64,000 nucleotides of DNA from Rhizobiaceae bacterium (GTDB lineage: Bacteria > Pseudomonadota > Alphaproteobacteria > Rhizobiales > Rhizobiaceae), in assembly GCA_023953845.1 (NCBI GenBank), contig JAMLJC010000001.1:2418001-2482000 (forward strand), read 5' to 3'. This document shows, piece by piece, positions 16,646 through 25,569 of this stretch. A program made the translations under genes and the position numbers. Position 1 is the first letter of the stretch; the number at the start of each line of letters is the position of its first letter. The notes under the pieces are model-generated. The model did no database searches. It worked only from the letters and a program-made list of their open reading frames with translations, and had not been told where the DNA came from.

Positions 16646-18231
16646 TGCTGCGGCAGGGCGACGGCTGGCTGTGGGCCGGTGCCTTCGGCGCCTCCATCGT
16701 CCTGCACGGCGCGCTTGCGTCGGCGCTGGCGCTGGCGCCGCGTCCCGAACGCCGGGAGACCCCAGCCGCCGCCATCTCAATCCAGTCGTTGACACGGGGC
16801 GTTCCTTCCAGCGTGGCGCCATCGCAGGTAGCGGTCGCGGATGTGTCGACAAAACTGGCCGAAGCGGCGTCGGCAAGTATCGTGTTGCCGCCTGTCCCGC
16901 AGGCGGAGGACGTCGCGGCCGTATCCGCCTCGCAACCGCTTGCGCCCGCGCAGCAGGGCGAGGCGATTGCTCCGATCCGGGAGGCGGCGCCCGCAGCCGC
17001 TCCTGCGGCCCAGCCCGAAAAGATCGACGCCAGCGAGCCCGCGCCAACGCCTGTCGTGGTTGCGGGCACGTCCCGGCTGGTAGTGGCTGCACCCGTGGAG
17101 AGCCTGTCGACATCGCCTGTCGATCAGGCCGAACCGGTGAGCGCCGCCCGGGTGGCCGATGGCATGGCGGTGGAAACTGTCACGGCCTTCGCCGCAGACA
17201 ATATTGTGCCTGCCTCGGCGTCGGACGCGGTCGCTCCTTCGGGCGTGTCACCCATCGAAACAGTGGGCGCGGTGCCGCCACGGGTCGGCTCGGCCCTGCC
17301 GCCCGTAGTACCAACACCGGCCGAAGGACCTCGTGTCGCTACCGCCGCGCCGATCCTTGCGCCTGCGTCCGTCGGTGCCGGAACGGCGTCGCGCACCGAA
17401 CCTCTGCGCCCATCTCAGCCGACCGCCAGCGTTCAGACGGGATCGGAACGATTGAGCGCCATCGCGGCCGACCCCCCACCCGCAAATGCGGAGCAGCCGG
17501 CCGCCCCGGTCGTCACGGGCGCGCCGGTATCCGCCCCGGCGCCGGAGGAGCGGGTCGCCATGGCGCCAATCCGCCCCGAGGCTCCGCCGGTCGAGCCGCG
17601 CTCGTCGGTCGATCCCTTGCAGCAGGTGCGCAACGTGATCGTGGCCGAGCCGGGCGACGGCGGATGTTTCGTCGCGATCGCAAAGCCTTCTGCCGATACC
17701 GTCGCGGTTGACGGCTACGCCGCGGCTGGCGAGACGCTGGCGAGGCTCGAAACGGATCTCGTGGCGATCGAGGACGCGTCCGTCGCGATGCGCCGGCATC
17801 GGATTGCGTCGGCGCAATGCGACGCGCTGGCCTTCACGCGGGGGCTCAATCCGGACCCCGTGCCGCGCCTGACGATCAGGCCGGACACGCCTGAGATCGC
17901 AAGCGGAACCGAACTGACCGGGATCGTGCGCGACTTCGGCCGCAAGTGGCTCTATCTCGTCGTCGTGGACGACGAGGGCAAGGTCCAGGAACTGGACGAT
18001 CTGAAACCCGGTCCCGACGGCTCGATCGTTTTCCGCGCTCCGTTGACATTGACGGACGGACCCGTCGATACGGTGCAACTCCTGCTCGCGGTGGCGAGCG
18101 ACGAGCCGCTGGACACGTTCGCGACGCAGGACGGCGCGCCGGCGGGAGCTTATTTCCAGTCGCTCCGGGAGGAGATTTCGGCGCATCCGCGCCCGATCGA
18201 TATCGGGCTCGCAGGCTTTCTGATCCGCTGA
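16645..18231 (+). CDS. TonB-like energy transducer with a PpkA-type C-terminal domain
   Basis: 528 residues. A single N-terminal membrane helix (about 10-31) carries S17-IVL-H21-GALASAL, the same Ser-x3-His-Gly-Ala arrangement essential in TonB. A long Ala/Pro/Val-rich span (about 32-325) follows, as in periplasm-crossing TonB proteins. The C-terminal domain (about 326-528) is not a TonB domain. It has GGCF (Cys341), QC (Cys392), AFTRGLNPDPVPRLTI, SGTELTGIVRDFG and LVVVDDEGKVQELDDL, and resembles the C-terminal domain of the convergent ppkA gene. Co-operonic with the channel proteins. It probably transmits proton-motive force to a periplasmic T6SS partner; the target is unknown. Confidence 0.75.
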   Translation: MLRQGDGWLWAGAFGASIVLHGALASALALAPRPERRETPAAAISIQSLTRGVPSSVAPSQVAVADVSTKLAEAASASIVLPPVPQAEDVAAVSASQPLAPAQQGEAIAPIREAAPAAAPAAQPEKIDASEPAPTPVVVAGTSRLVVAAPVESLSTSPVDQAEPVSAARVADGMAVETVTAFAADNIVPASASDAVAPSGVSPIETVGAVPPRVGSALPPVVPTPAEGPRVATAAPILAPASVGAGTASRTEPLRPSQPTASVQTGSERLSAIAADPPPANAEQPAAPVVTGAPVSAPAPEERVAMAPIRPEAPPVEPRSSVDPLQQVRNVIVAEPGDGGCFVAIAKPSADTVAVDGYAAAGETLARLETDLVAIEDASVAMRRHRIASAQCDALAFTRGLNPDPVPRLTIRPDTPEIASGTELTGIVRDFGRKWLYLVVVDDEGKVQELDDLKPGPDGSIVFRAPLTLTDGPVDTVQLLLAVASDEPLDTFATQDGAPAGAYFQSLREEISAHPRPIDIGLAGFLIR

Positions 18232-18244
18232 GGTGCAAAGGCGC

Positions 18245-20491
18245 TCAGCCGCCGAGCCGGAAATATTTCGCGGTCGCCGCCGCGTCGCCGTTCGAGCGCA
18301 TCTCGTCGAGGATCTTCGGAAGCACGTCCGCCGCCGGCACCGGCGCGGAGAACTCGGCCGCCTTGATGCCGTCGGCGCTCGCCAGCACGATGATCATCTG
18401 CGGCACCACCTTCCTCGCGGCCTGATCGGCGGCGCTCAGCCCGATGGGAACCGAGAAGCTGCGGCCGTCGCCTGTCCCTGAAAGGCGGCTGTTGAGGTTG
18501 AACGCCATGCCCTTGTGGTCGATGAGCAGCATTTCGGGCTTGCGCCCGCCGAGATCGGACAGCGTGCCGCTTACCGGCGTCCCGTTGGGCACCGATGTCC
18601 GGTCAAGCGTCAGATCCGGGGCGCCCGCCGACGACCGCGGCAGGTCGCGCAGGAAGTTCGCCACTACGCATTGCGGCTGCTCGATGAGGCGCACGCCGAC
18701 ATCCGGCTCGATCCTGAACTCGCTCTGGAAGGAGTTCAGCAGTTGCATGAAGGGCTGCACATCGGTGCCGAAACCCTCGATTTCGATGGCCTTGTCGGTC
18801 GCCGCGAGAGCGGTTGCGTAAAAGCAGTCGCCGCCGGAATAGTCGCGCACCCATGAAATCCGCCGCGCGACGTCATCCAGCGCTTCCGTCGCCGGCGGGG
18901 CGGCTGTCGGCTGCAAGGCGGCTTCGGTGACGGCCGGTTCAGGCTGCGGCTGCTGGGTCGGCGCTTGCGGCGTCGCGGGCTGAACCGGAGCCGCCGGGTC
19001 GGATGCGGCTGCCGCTGGCGGTTGCGCGGGAGCGGGCTCGGACGCCAGGGGAGCTTCCGCAGGAGGCGGCTCCGCGACGGGCTGCGATTCCGTAGCCGGC
19101 GGGGTCGTGGCCGCTGCCGCGGGCGGTTCGACCCGCGCCACGGCTTCTCCGGCATCATCGGCGGGCTGACCGGCAGCGGATTGATCGGTGGTAGTCTCGG
19201 TGCCGGCAGACGGCTCCGGCGTGAGCACCGTCTCGGTCTGGCCGGGTTGCGCCGACTCGGGCGTGGACGGTCCGAGAACGCCGCTCATATAAAGAGCGGC
19301 GCCTCCGAGCACGACGACCAGCGATGCGGCGATCGCCACGATGGCTGCTTTGCCCGTGTGCTGCTTCGGCGGCGGACCGGACGCGGGCGTGCCCTCCCGT
19401 TTCTCGTCCAGCCATGCAGGCCGGACATGCGCGACGAAAGGCGGCGCTTCACCGCCGTGTGCGGAAGAATCCCCGGCTTGTGGCGACGGTTCGTGCGCTG
19501 GTTGGTGAGCAGCCTCCGCGACAGGTTCGGGTGTTGGCCACGACGCTGCGGTCGGCACGGGGTCGGCGGCAGGCGGGGGAACTTGCGCCACCGGATCGGC
19601 CGCAGGCGGAACCGTGCGCGGCAGGGCGGTGACATCGACGCCGCGCGCCATCTCCGCGACCGCCGCCATGCTCGCCGGCCGGTCCTGCGGCCGGGGCTGC
19701 AACATGGCTTCGAGGATCGGGCGTATGCTTTCGTCAATCGCGGAAAGAGCCGGCACGACGCGCCGCTTCTCCACGATTTCCACCTGAGTGCCGCCCATGT
19801 CGATCGGCTCGGCCAGAAGGGCGGCGGCGATCACCAGCCCGAGGCTGTAGATGTCGGACTGCTCGGTGATCTCGGCCCCGAAGAGACCCAGCTGCTCGGG
19901 AGAAACATAATTGTACTTGCCGGCGAACTTGCCGCCGATCAGCGTTTCGCCGCCGACGGTGGCGGAGCGAGCAATGCCGAAATCGATGATCTTGGCACGC
20001 TCCACCCTGCCGCCCGGCAGGATGATGTTGTCGGGCGAAAGATCGCGATGCACGATGCCGGCCTCGTGCGCGGCCGCCAGTCCCGAGGCGAGCCGGGCGC
20101 AAAGCTTGCGCGCCTGGTCAGCCGACATGGGTCCGCGCTTCATGAGGTCGACCAGCGACTCGCCGTCCACGAACTCCATGGCGAGATACGGCCGGCCGAT
20201 GCCGGCATCGATGGTGAAGACGTGGTAGCGGACGATGGCGTCGTGGGCGAGATGGTTGAGGATCGACGCTTCCTTGCGAAACAGCGACAGGATGGTCGGG
20301 TCGCGGGCGAGTTCCGGCAGCACGATCTTGATCGCGACCGGATCGCCGGTCTGGATGTTGTGGCCGCGATAGACCTCGCCCATGCCGCCGAAGGCGATGC
20401 GCTCGTCGAGTTCGTAGATGCCGCTGAGCTGCGTGCCGACCGTGGCTTCGGCGACCTGCGGCAGGATCTGGGTTTTCTCGTCGCTGCTCAT
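18245..20491 (-). CDS. ppkA: T6SS Ser/Thr protein kinase PpkA with extracytoplasmic domain
   Basis: 748 residues. The Hanks-type kinase domain (about 22-285) is complete: glycine loop FGGMGEVY, Lys55 in VAIKIVL, HRD 148-150 in HRDLSPDN, DFG 170-172, and the YVSPEQ activation region. A Pro-rich linker leads to one membrane helix (382-402). An Ala/Pro-rich periplasmic stalk and a C-terminal domain (about 540-748) with GGDCF (Cys556) and QC (Cys608) follow. In known T6SSs PpkA starts the threonine-phosphorylation cascade (on Fha, or on TssL in Agrobacterium). The start overlaps the pppA stop. Its C-terminal domain, shared with the TonB-like protein, replaces the von Willebrand domain of the Pseudomonas enzyme. 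Confidence 0.9.
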   Translation of the reverse strand: MSSDEKTQILPQVAEATVGTQLSGIYELDERIAFGGMGEVYRGHNIQTGDPVAIKIVLPELARDPTILSLFRKEASILNHLAHDAIVRYHVFTIDAGIGRPYLAMEFVDGESLVDLMKRGPMSADQARKLCARLASGLAAAHEAGIVHRDLSPDNIILPGGRVERAKIIDFGIARSATVGGETLIGGKFAGKYNYVSPEQLGLFGAEITEQSDIYSLGLVIAAALLAEPIDMGGTQVEIVEKRRVVPALSAIDESIRPILEAMLQPRPQDRPASMAAVAEMARGVDVTALPRTVPPAADPVAQVPPPAADPVPTAASWPTPEPVAEAAHQPAHEPSPQAGDSSAHGGEAPPFVAHVRPAWLDEKREGTPASGPPPKQHTGKAAIVAIAASLVVVLGGAALYMSGVLGPSTPESAQPGQTETVLTPEPSAGTETTTDQSAAGQPADDAGEAVARVEPPAAAATTPPATESQPVAEPPPAEAPLASEPAPAQPPAAAASDPAAPVQPATPQAPTQQPQPEPAVTEAALQPTAAPPATEALDDVARRISWVRDYSGGDCFYATALAATDKAIEIEGFGTDVQPFMQLLNSFQSEFRIEPDVGVRLIEQPQCVVANFLRDLPRSSAGAPDLTLDRTSVPNGTPVSGTLSDLGGRKPEMLLIDHKGMAFNLNSRLSGTGDGRSFSVPIGLSAADQAARKVVPQMIIVLASADGIKAAEFSAPVPAADVLPKILDEMRSNGDAAATAKYFRLGG

Positions 20492-21276
20492 AGGGCGTGA
20501 CCATTGCCGGCATAGGCGGCGGATTTTCGATGGGTCGATGGCATATTGGCGGCATCGAGCATGCGGACGACGATAATGGTCACATTGTCGGTGCCGCCGC
20601 GCGCCAGCACCATCTGCAGCAGCGCCTCGCAGGCCTGCTGCGGCGAGCCTCCCGCGACGGCGCTGAGTATCTCGTCGTCGGACACATGCGCCGTCAGCCC
20701 GTCCGTACCGAGCACGAAAGTGTCGCCGGGCTGCAGTTCTCCCTGCGCGATGTCGACGTCGATGTCGTCGCTCACGCCCACGGCCCTTGTGATGACGTTT
20801 CGCCGGGGCCAGTTGCGCGCCTCGTCGGCCGTGATGACGCCGCGGTCGAGCAGTTCTTGGACCTCCGTGTGGTCGCGCGACACCTGCGAGATGGCGTCGT
20901 CGCGGACGAGATAGACGCGGCTGTCGCCCGACCAGAGGCAGGCGAAACGTCCGTCGATGGCGAGCAGCGCTGCGACGGTGGAGCCGATGGTCACGCCGCG
21001 CTCCTGCGCGACACGCCGGATCTCCGCATGGGCGCGCGCCAGCCGGTCCTCGAAACGGGCGCGCAGATCCGGCGCCGAGGTGGCGATGCCCATCGTTGCC
21101 AGATGCTCCACGATGCTCGCCGAGGCGACCTCGCCGGCATCGTGGCCGCCCATGCCGTCCGCCACGAGCCAGAGCCCGCTTTGCGGCTCGACGAGGAAAT
21201 TGTCCTCGTTCAACGGGCGGACGCAGCCAGCATGGCTGACGGCGTAGCTGTCGGACTGAAAGGAAAGCTGGCTCAC
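20488..21276 (-). CDS. pppA: T6SS PP2C-type protein phosphatase PppA
   Basis: 262 residues from a GTG start. PP2C motifs are in order: RPLNEDNF, LVADGMGGHDAG (metal-binding Asp), GSTVAALLAIDG, LWSGDSRVYLVRD, TDGLTAHVSDDE and GGTDNVTIIVVR. PppA removes the phosphate placed by PpkA and keeps T6SS off. It overlaps ppkA by ATGA, so kinase and phosphatase are made in a fixed ratio. The C-terminal tail is short and has no membrane segment, so the enzyme is cytoplasmic. Confidence 0.95.
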   Translation of the reverse strand: MSQLSFQSDSYAVSHAGCVRPLNEDNFLVEPQSGLWLVADGMGGHDAGEVASASIVEHLATMGIATSAPDLRARFEDRLARAHAEIRRVAQERGVTIGSTVAALLAIDGRFACLWSGDSRVYLVRDDAISQVSRDHTEVQELLDRGVITADEARNWPRRNVITRAVGVSDDIDVDIAQGELQPGDTFVLGTDGLTAHVSDDEILSAVAGGSPQQACEALLQMVLARGGTDNVTIIVVRMLDAANMPSTHRKSAAYAGNGHAL

Positions 21277-21316
21277 CTTGTCTGCCCTTGCCCGAAATCC
21301 CCCGGAACGCAGAATG

Positions 21317-21985
21317 TCAGTCTGCCACAGACTTCAGCATGAGAGTATAGAAATAAGGGTCGGGCAGGCCGTCTTTCGTGAGCAGGACCGGCCCGCCGTC
21401 GGCGCTGCCGTTGGTCCACCAGAAGGTGCGGGTCCGCGCGGCCAGCCGGTAATCCTCCTCGACGATGCCGGTGAGAAGGGCGGCGGTTCCCGTATCGGGA
21501 CCACCGCGCCAGAGCGTGCCGCCCTTGAAGTTTTCGCGCGCTCTTCCGGAGGCTTGTTCCAACGCGGGCGCCGGCAGGCCGGCGAGCAGGGCATCGATCT
21601 CGACCGCGCCGTCATTGTGCAGCACCGACAGAAGACGGCCTTCGAGCGCGCCGAACCAGTCTCCCTGCGGCGCGAAGGGCGGCGGCGCGATTGTCTCGCC
21701 GTTTCCGCAGGCATAGAGCGCCATCAAGGGAAAATAGCGGCCGACGCCGTCGACGGAGGGCATGATGACGCCCGCGCAGCCGGTGCCGAGGATCGCCGGC
21801 CCGATCCAGAAGCGCCAGAGCGGCGCGACGAGATAATGCTGCTCCCAGCTTTTTCCGAGCTCGGCGCGGCTCGCCGCCAACGCGGATTGCAGCCAGGTTT
21901 CCAGCGGGGTCAGGATGTCCTGGGCGATGCCGAAGGAGATGAAATCGCGCTTCTGCGGCAGCTTGCCGAACAGCCCGAAGCCCAT
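21317..21985 (-). CDS. tagF: T6SS-associated protein TagF
   Basis: 222 residues from the ATG at 21985 (TGATG overlap with the tssM stop); in-frame codons upstream lie inside tssM. The N-terminus GFGLFGKLPQKRDFISFGI is the TagF/DUF2094 signature, followed by WLQSALAASRAELGKSW, HYLVAPLWRFWIGP and MPSVDGVGRYFPLMALY. TagF represses T6SS post-translationally, in Agrobacterium by binding Fha. In Agrobacterium TagF and PppA are fused; here they are separate genes 40 bases apart. Confidence 0.92.
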   Translation of the reverse strand: MGFGLFGKLPQKRDFISFGIAQDILTPLETWLQSALAASRAELGKSWEQHYLVAPLWRFWIGPAILGTGCAGVIMPSVDGVGRYFPLMALYACGNGETIAPPPFAPQGDWFGALEGRLLSVLHNDGAVEIDALLAGLPAPALEQASGRARENFKGGTLWRGGPDTGTAALLTGIVEEDYRLAARTRTFWWTNGSADGGPVLLTKDGLPDPYFYTLMLKSVAD

Positions 21986-24900
21986 CACAGACCGGACGGG
22001 CAGGAGAATTCGGAAAGGGCGGGCAGGAAGAACGGGTTCTCGATCGATCCGACCTGGATGGTGTAGGCGACGTCGCGCCCGCCGACGACGAAGCGCGCCC
22101 GGATGTTGTCGCCGCTCTTCGTCACGGAGCCGGCGTCGAACAGGCGCATCAGCGCCCACGGCCCGTCGAAATTGACGGAGGACTGCCGCCCCTCGATCGG
22201 CGGCTGGAAGCTCAGATTCACCGAGCCGGAAGCCATGCTGCCCGGCCAGTCCACCTGCGAGGGGATGCCGCCCACCTGCTGGCTCTGGACGACCTGCGAG
22301 TTGATGTCGAGCAGCGCCATCTGCGCCTCGCCATGCAGGGAGAAGGGCGTGAAGGTGAGCTGAACGGACGGCATCGAGCCGCCCTGCGGGAAGAAGGCGT
22401 CGCGGATCTTCGACGCCCGCTGGAACTCCTTCAGCGACGCGTTGGAAAGCTCACGCCCGAGCCGGCTGTCCTGCTTCCACGTCCAGTTGTCGCCGGTCAT
22501 GTCGGCGAGCGGCGCGAGGTTCTGGGCGAAGAAGCGGTCGATGACGCCGTTCGGCGAGAACAGGCGGGCAAAATCGGCCATGGGCACGTCGCGGCCGCTC
22601 TTCCTCGCGAAGGGGAAGCGATTGGCGATCACCTGTTCGCAGGGGCGCGTGACCGTCGCCACCAGCATCTGGTTGAGTTGCGCGATGGACGTGTTCGCCG
22701 CGTCGCCCTCGAAGTCGTCGACGGCGGCATTCACCATATGCGCCAGCGACCTCGGCAGGCGCGAGGCGTTGGCGCGCAAATTCACGACCTGGAGCTGGAG
22801 ATTGGCGTTGGCGCGCTCCGCCTGCGACGGGTTCGTCGCCGCGAGGACGAGGCTCTGATAGACCTCGTAGAAATTCTGGATCAGGGCGTCGATCGGCCGC
22901 TTGCCGACATCGCCGTCGACCAGATTGTGGTACTCGCGGAACTGCGCCTCGATGTTGGCGCCCGGTATCTGCGCGCTGCCGCCGGCGAAAGCGCCGCCGG
23001 CGCGGCTCTGCGACTTCTTCACGGCGAGGTCGATGCCGATCTTGGCCAATCCGCCGGCGCGCGAGGTGATCGCCTGCGTCACCTTCTGCGTGACCTTGCC
23101 GATCGCCTTGTCCGTCGCCTCGTCTCGCGGCGCCTCCTCGGCTTCGCCTTCGGGCTCGCGCGTCAGCATCGTCTCGCGGGCGATCTCCTCAAAAAGCTGC
23201 TTGACAGGCGAAGTGGACGAGGCGACCGCCGAAAGCGCCACATATTGCGGCTTGTCGGCCGACATCTGCTTGAGCTTCAGGTTCTCCAGAGCCGCGTTCC
23301 AGGCGGCGACGAAATCCTTGCCGTAGCGGTCGAGGAGTTCGGGGCCGAGCCTCTGGAACTGCTGCTCGATGCCTTCCTGCTGACCGATCTCGCCCATCAC
23401 CCACTGCTCGTCGGCGATCTTCTCCGCGACGGCCGAGAGCTGCGTCAGGAAGAAGTCGTTGAAGCCGGCATAGGTATAGAGGCTAGGCACGGCGAGGCTC
23501 GAAAGATCGCTGCCGTCGATCGTCTCGAAAACCAGATTGGCATCCGGCCCGGCGCGCTGCGCCACGGAAAAATCCTCCAGCGGCGCGGCATAGGTGGCCG
23601 ATTTGATGAGCGCATAGGCGCGGTCGGCCATGTTCATGCGGCCGAGCGAACGCTGGGCGGATTCGATCAGCGGGCCGTTCAGCTCGAACAGCGGATCGTA
23701 GCCGTCGTCCAGCGTGAGCATGGCCCTGAGATGCTGCTCAAGTTCCTCGCGGCCCTTGCGGTTGGCGGGGCCGGGATAACGGTTCTGCTCCCAGTCCTGC
23801 TTCATCCAGGCGACGATCAACTCGTCGTCCGTGCGCGGGGCCTTGCCGCCGAGCATGAGATAGACCTTGAGCGCCTCGTAGAGCACCACCGGGTCGTTCA
23901 TGTTGGCCTCTATGGTGCGTTCCATCTGGAGGATGAGACGCGAGCGGAACATGCGTTCGAGCGCGCGGCGATAGGTGGTCTCGGAGGCCGACAGAAGCCG
24001 TCCGCGCTGGCTGAGGCCGAAGGTCTCCCTGGTCGGAGTCGACATCTCGCGGTTCTCGTAGCCGACCGGCAGGGTCCGCAGCGTGTTCAGGATACCGACG
24101 ACTTTTTCGAGTTCAGTGTCGCTGATGGTGTTGCTCTTCAGCTGCGCGTCGGCGTTGACGCGGTACTGCTCGACCGCATTGTCGGTCGAGGCGATCAGTG
24201 TGCGGTTGCTGGCGAAGCTGACGCCCCACGCGCCGAGCAGGCCGGCGGCGACGACCGCCAGCGCGGCCACGGCCCCGTAGCGCAGCACGGCCGCGCGGCG
24301 CACGGCGTTCATGTCGCGCGACACCCAGCCGGATTCGGCGAAGATCACCTTGGTCAGGAGATCGTGCAGGAAGAAGCTGCGGCCGGTCCCCGACATATGA
24401 GCGGTCTGCGTCTGACTGCCGAAGCTGCGGCCGATGGCGCCCAGCACCTGATCGATCGGCGTGCCTTCCTGCGTGCCGGAGGAGAAATAGAAGCCGCGCA
24501 GATTGGCGTTCACCTGATAGCGGTTCGGCTCGAAGATGCGGTTGAGGAAATCCGCCACGCGGTCCTTCAGCGTCGCGAACTGCGCGGGAAAGCCGAAGAT
24601 GGCGATGCGCGCGATCGGATCGGCCTCCTCGTGCAGCCGGTCGGTGACCTCCTCGGTCAGGCGCTTGACCAGATCGTCGAACTCGGCCGGCACCTGCGCG
24701 ACCATGTTCTTCTTGCGGTCGTCGGTCTGGAACGTCGCGCCCCACACCTTGCGGCGGCGGCTCTCGGTGAAGCTGCCGAAATATTCCACGAAACCGGCGA
24801 TCAGATCAGCCTTCGTGAACAGCGCGTAGACCGGGAAATCGATCTTCAGCTCGGTGTGGATTTCCAGAAGGCGCTTGCGGATCGCCGCGGCATGCGCCGA

Positions 24901-25569
24901 AAGCTCCGCGCCGTCGAGCTTCATCAGGTCTTCGAGGCTGATGGCGACGATGACGCCGTTGATCGGCTGCTTGGCGCGGTTTTTCTTCAGGAGCGACAGG
25001 AAGGAGAGCCAGCTTTTCTTGTCGGCCTCCGCGTCCGAATCCTGCGTCGTGTAGCGGCCAGCCGTGTCGACCAGCACGGCTTCCTCCGTGAACCACCAGT
25101 CGCAATAGCGCGTGCCACCCACACCGGCGACCGCCTGCGCGCCTTCGGTGCCGGCAAGCGGGAACTTCAGGCCGGAATTCACCAGCGCCGTCGTCTTGCC
25201 CGCGCCCGGCGGCCCGATGATGATGTACCACGGCAGTTCGTAGAGGAAATTGCGCTTGCCGCTGGAGCGCTTCAGCGTTTCGAGCGCCTCCGTCATGCGC
25301 TCTCCGAGCACTCTCGCGTCGCCGGCCTCGCCCTCCGTGGCGGCCATGGCCGCTTCCAGCGCCTTCTGCGCCTTGCGCCTGCGCCAGTAGCGGATGCCGT
25401 AGTAGCCGCCAACCGCAAGGAGCACGATCGCCACGATGAGAAGGCGCGGCCACACGGGCTCCAACGGATAGACCTCGGCATAGCCGACCATCGGCCCGCC
25501 GAACCAGACGGCGAGGATAAGCGCCAGGAGCGCCAGCCAGACAGCGATGCGGATGATCCACGCCTTCAT
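21985..25569 (-). CDS. tssM: T6SS inner-membrane protein TssM (IcmF)
   Basis: 1194 residues. Two N-terminal membrane helices (about 5-25 and 42-60) are followed by the cytoplasmic NTPase-like domain with Walker A GPPGAGKTT (119-127) and VDTAGRYTTQD, then a third helix (about 425-448) and a large periplasmic domain. C-terminal segments FTPFSLHGEAQMALLDINSQ and PGSMASGSVNLSFQPP match the IcmF C-terminal domain. TssM spans the envelope with TssL. Because Walker A is intact, NTP binding is possible, as reported for Agrobacterium TssM. It overlaps tssL by 4 bases and tagF by 1. Confidence 0.96.
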   Translation of the reverse strand: MKAWIIRIAVWLALLALILAVWFGGPMVGYAEVYPLEPVWPRLLIVAIVLLAVGGYYGIRYWRRRKAQKALEAAMAATEGEAGDARVLGERMTEALETLKRSSGKRNFLYELPWYIIIGPPGAGKTTALVNSGLKFPLAGTEGAQAVAGVGGTRYCDWWFTEEAVLVDTAGRYTTQDSDAEADKKSWLSFLSLLKKNRAKQPINGVIVAISLEDLMKLDGAELSAHAAAIRKRLLEIHTELKIDFPVYALFTKADLIAGFVEYFGSFTESRRRKVWGATFQTDDRKKNMVAQVPAEFDDLVKRLTEEVTDRLHEEADPIARIAIFGFPAQFATLKDRVADFLNRIFEPNRYQVNANLRGFYFSSGTQEGTPIDQVLGAIGRSFGSQTQTAHMSGTGRSFFLHDLLTKVIFAESGWVSRDMNAVRRAAVLRYGAVAALAVVAAGLLGAWGVSFASNRTLIASTDNAVEQYRVNADAQLKSNTISDTELEKVVGILNTLRTLPVGYENREMSTPTRETFGLSQRGRLLSASETTYRRALERMFRSRLILQMERTIEANMNDPVVLYEALKVYLMLGGKAPRTDDELIVAWMKQDWEQNRYPGPANRKGREELEQHLRAMLTLDDGYDPLFELNGPLIESAQRSLGRMNMADRAYALIKSATYAAPLEDFSVAQRAGPDANLVFETIDGSDLSSLAVPSLYTYAGFNDFFLTQLSAVAEKIADEQWVMGEIGQQEGIEQQFQRLGPELLDRYGKDFVAAWNAALENLKLKQMSADKPQYVALSAVASSTSPVKQLFEEIARETMLTREPEGEAEEAPRDEATDKAIGKVTQKVTQAITSRAGGLAKIGIDLAVKKSQSRAGGAFAGGSAQIPGANIEAQFREYHNLVDGDVGKRPIDALIQNFYEVYQSLVLAATNPSQAERANANLQLQVVNLRANASRLPRSLAHMVNAAVDDFEGDAANTSIAQLNQMLVATVTRPCEQVIANRFPFARKSGRDVPMADFARLFSPNGVIDRFFAQNLAPLADMTGDNWTWKQDSRLGRELSNASLKEFQRASKIRDAFFPQGGSMPSVQLTFTPFSLHGEAQMALLDINSQVVQSQQVGGIPSQVDWPGSMASGSVNLSFQPPIEGRQSSVNFDGPWALMRLFDAGSVTKSGDNIRARFVVGGRDVAYTIQVGSIENPFFLPALSEFSCPSGL

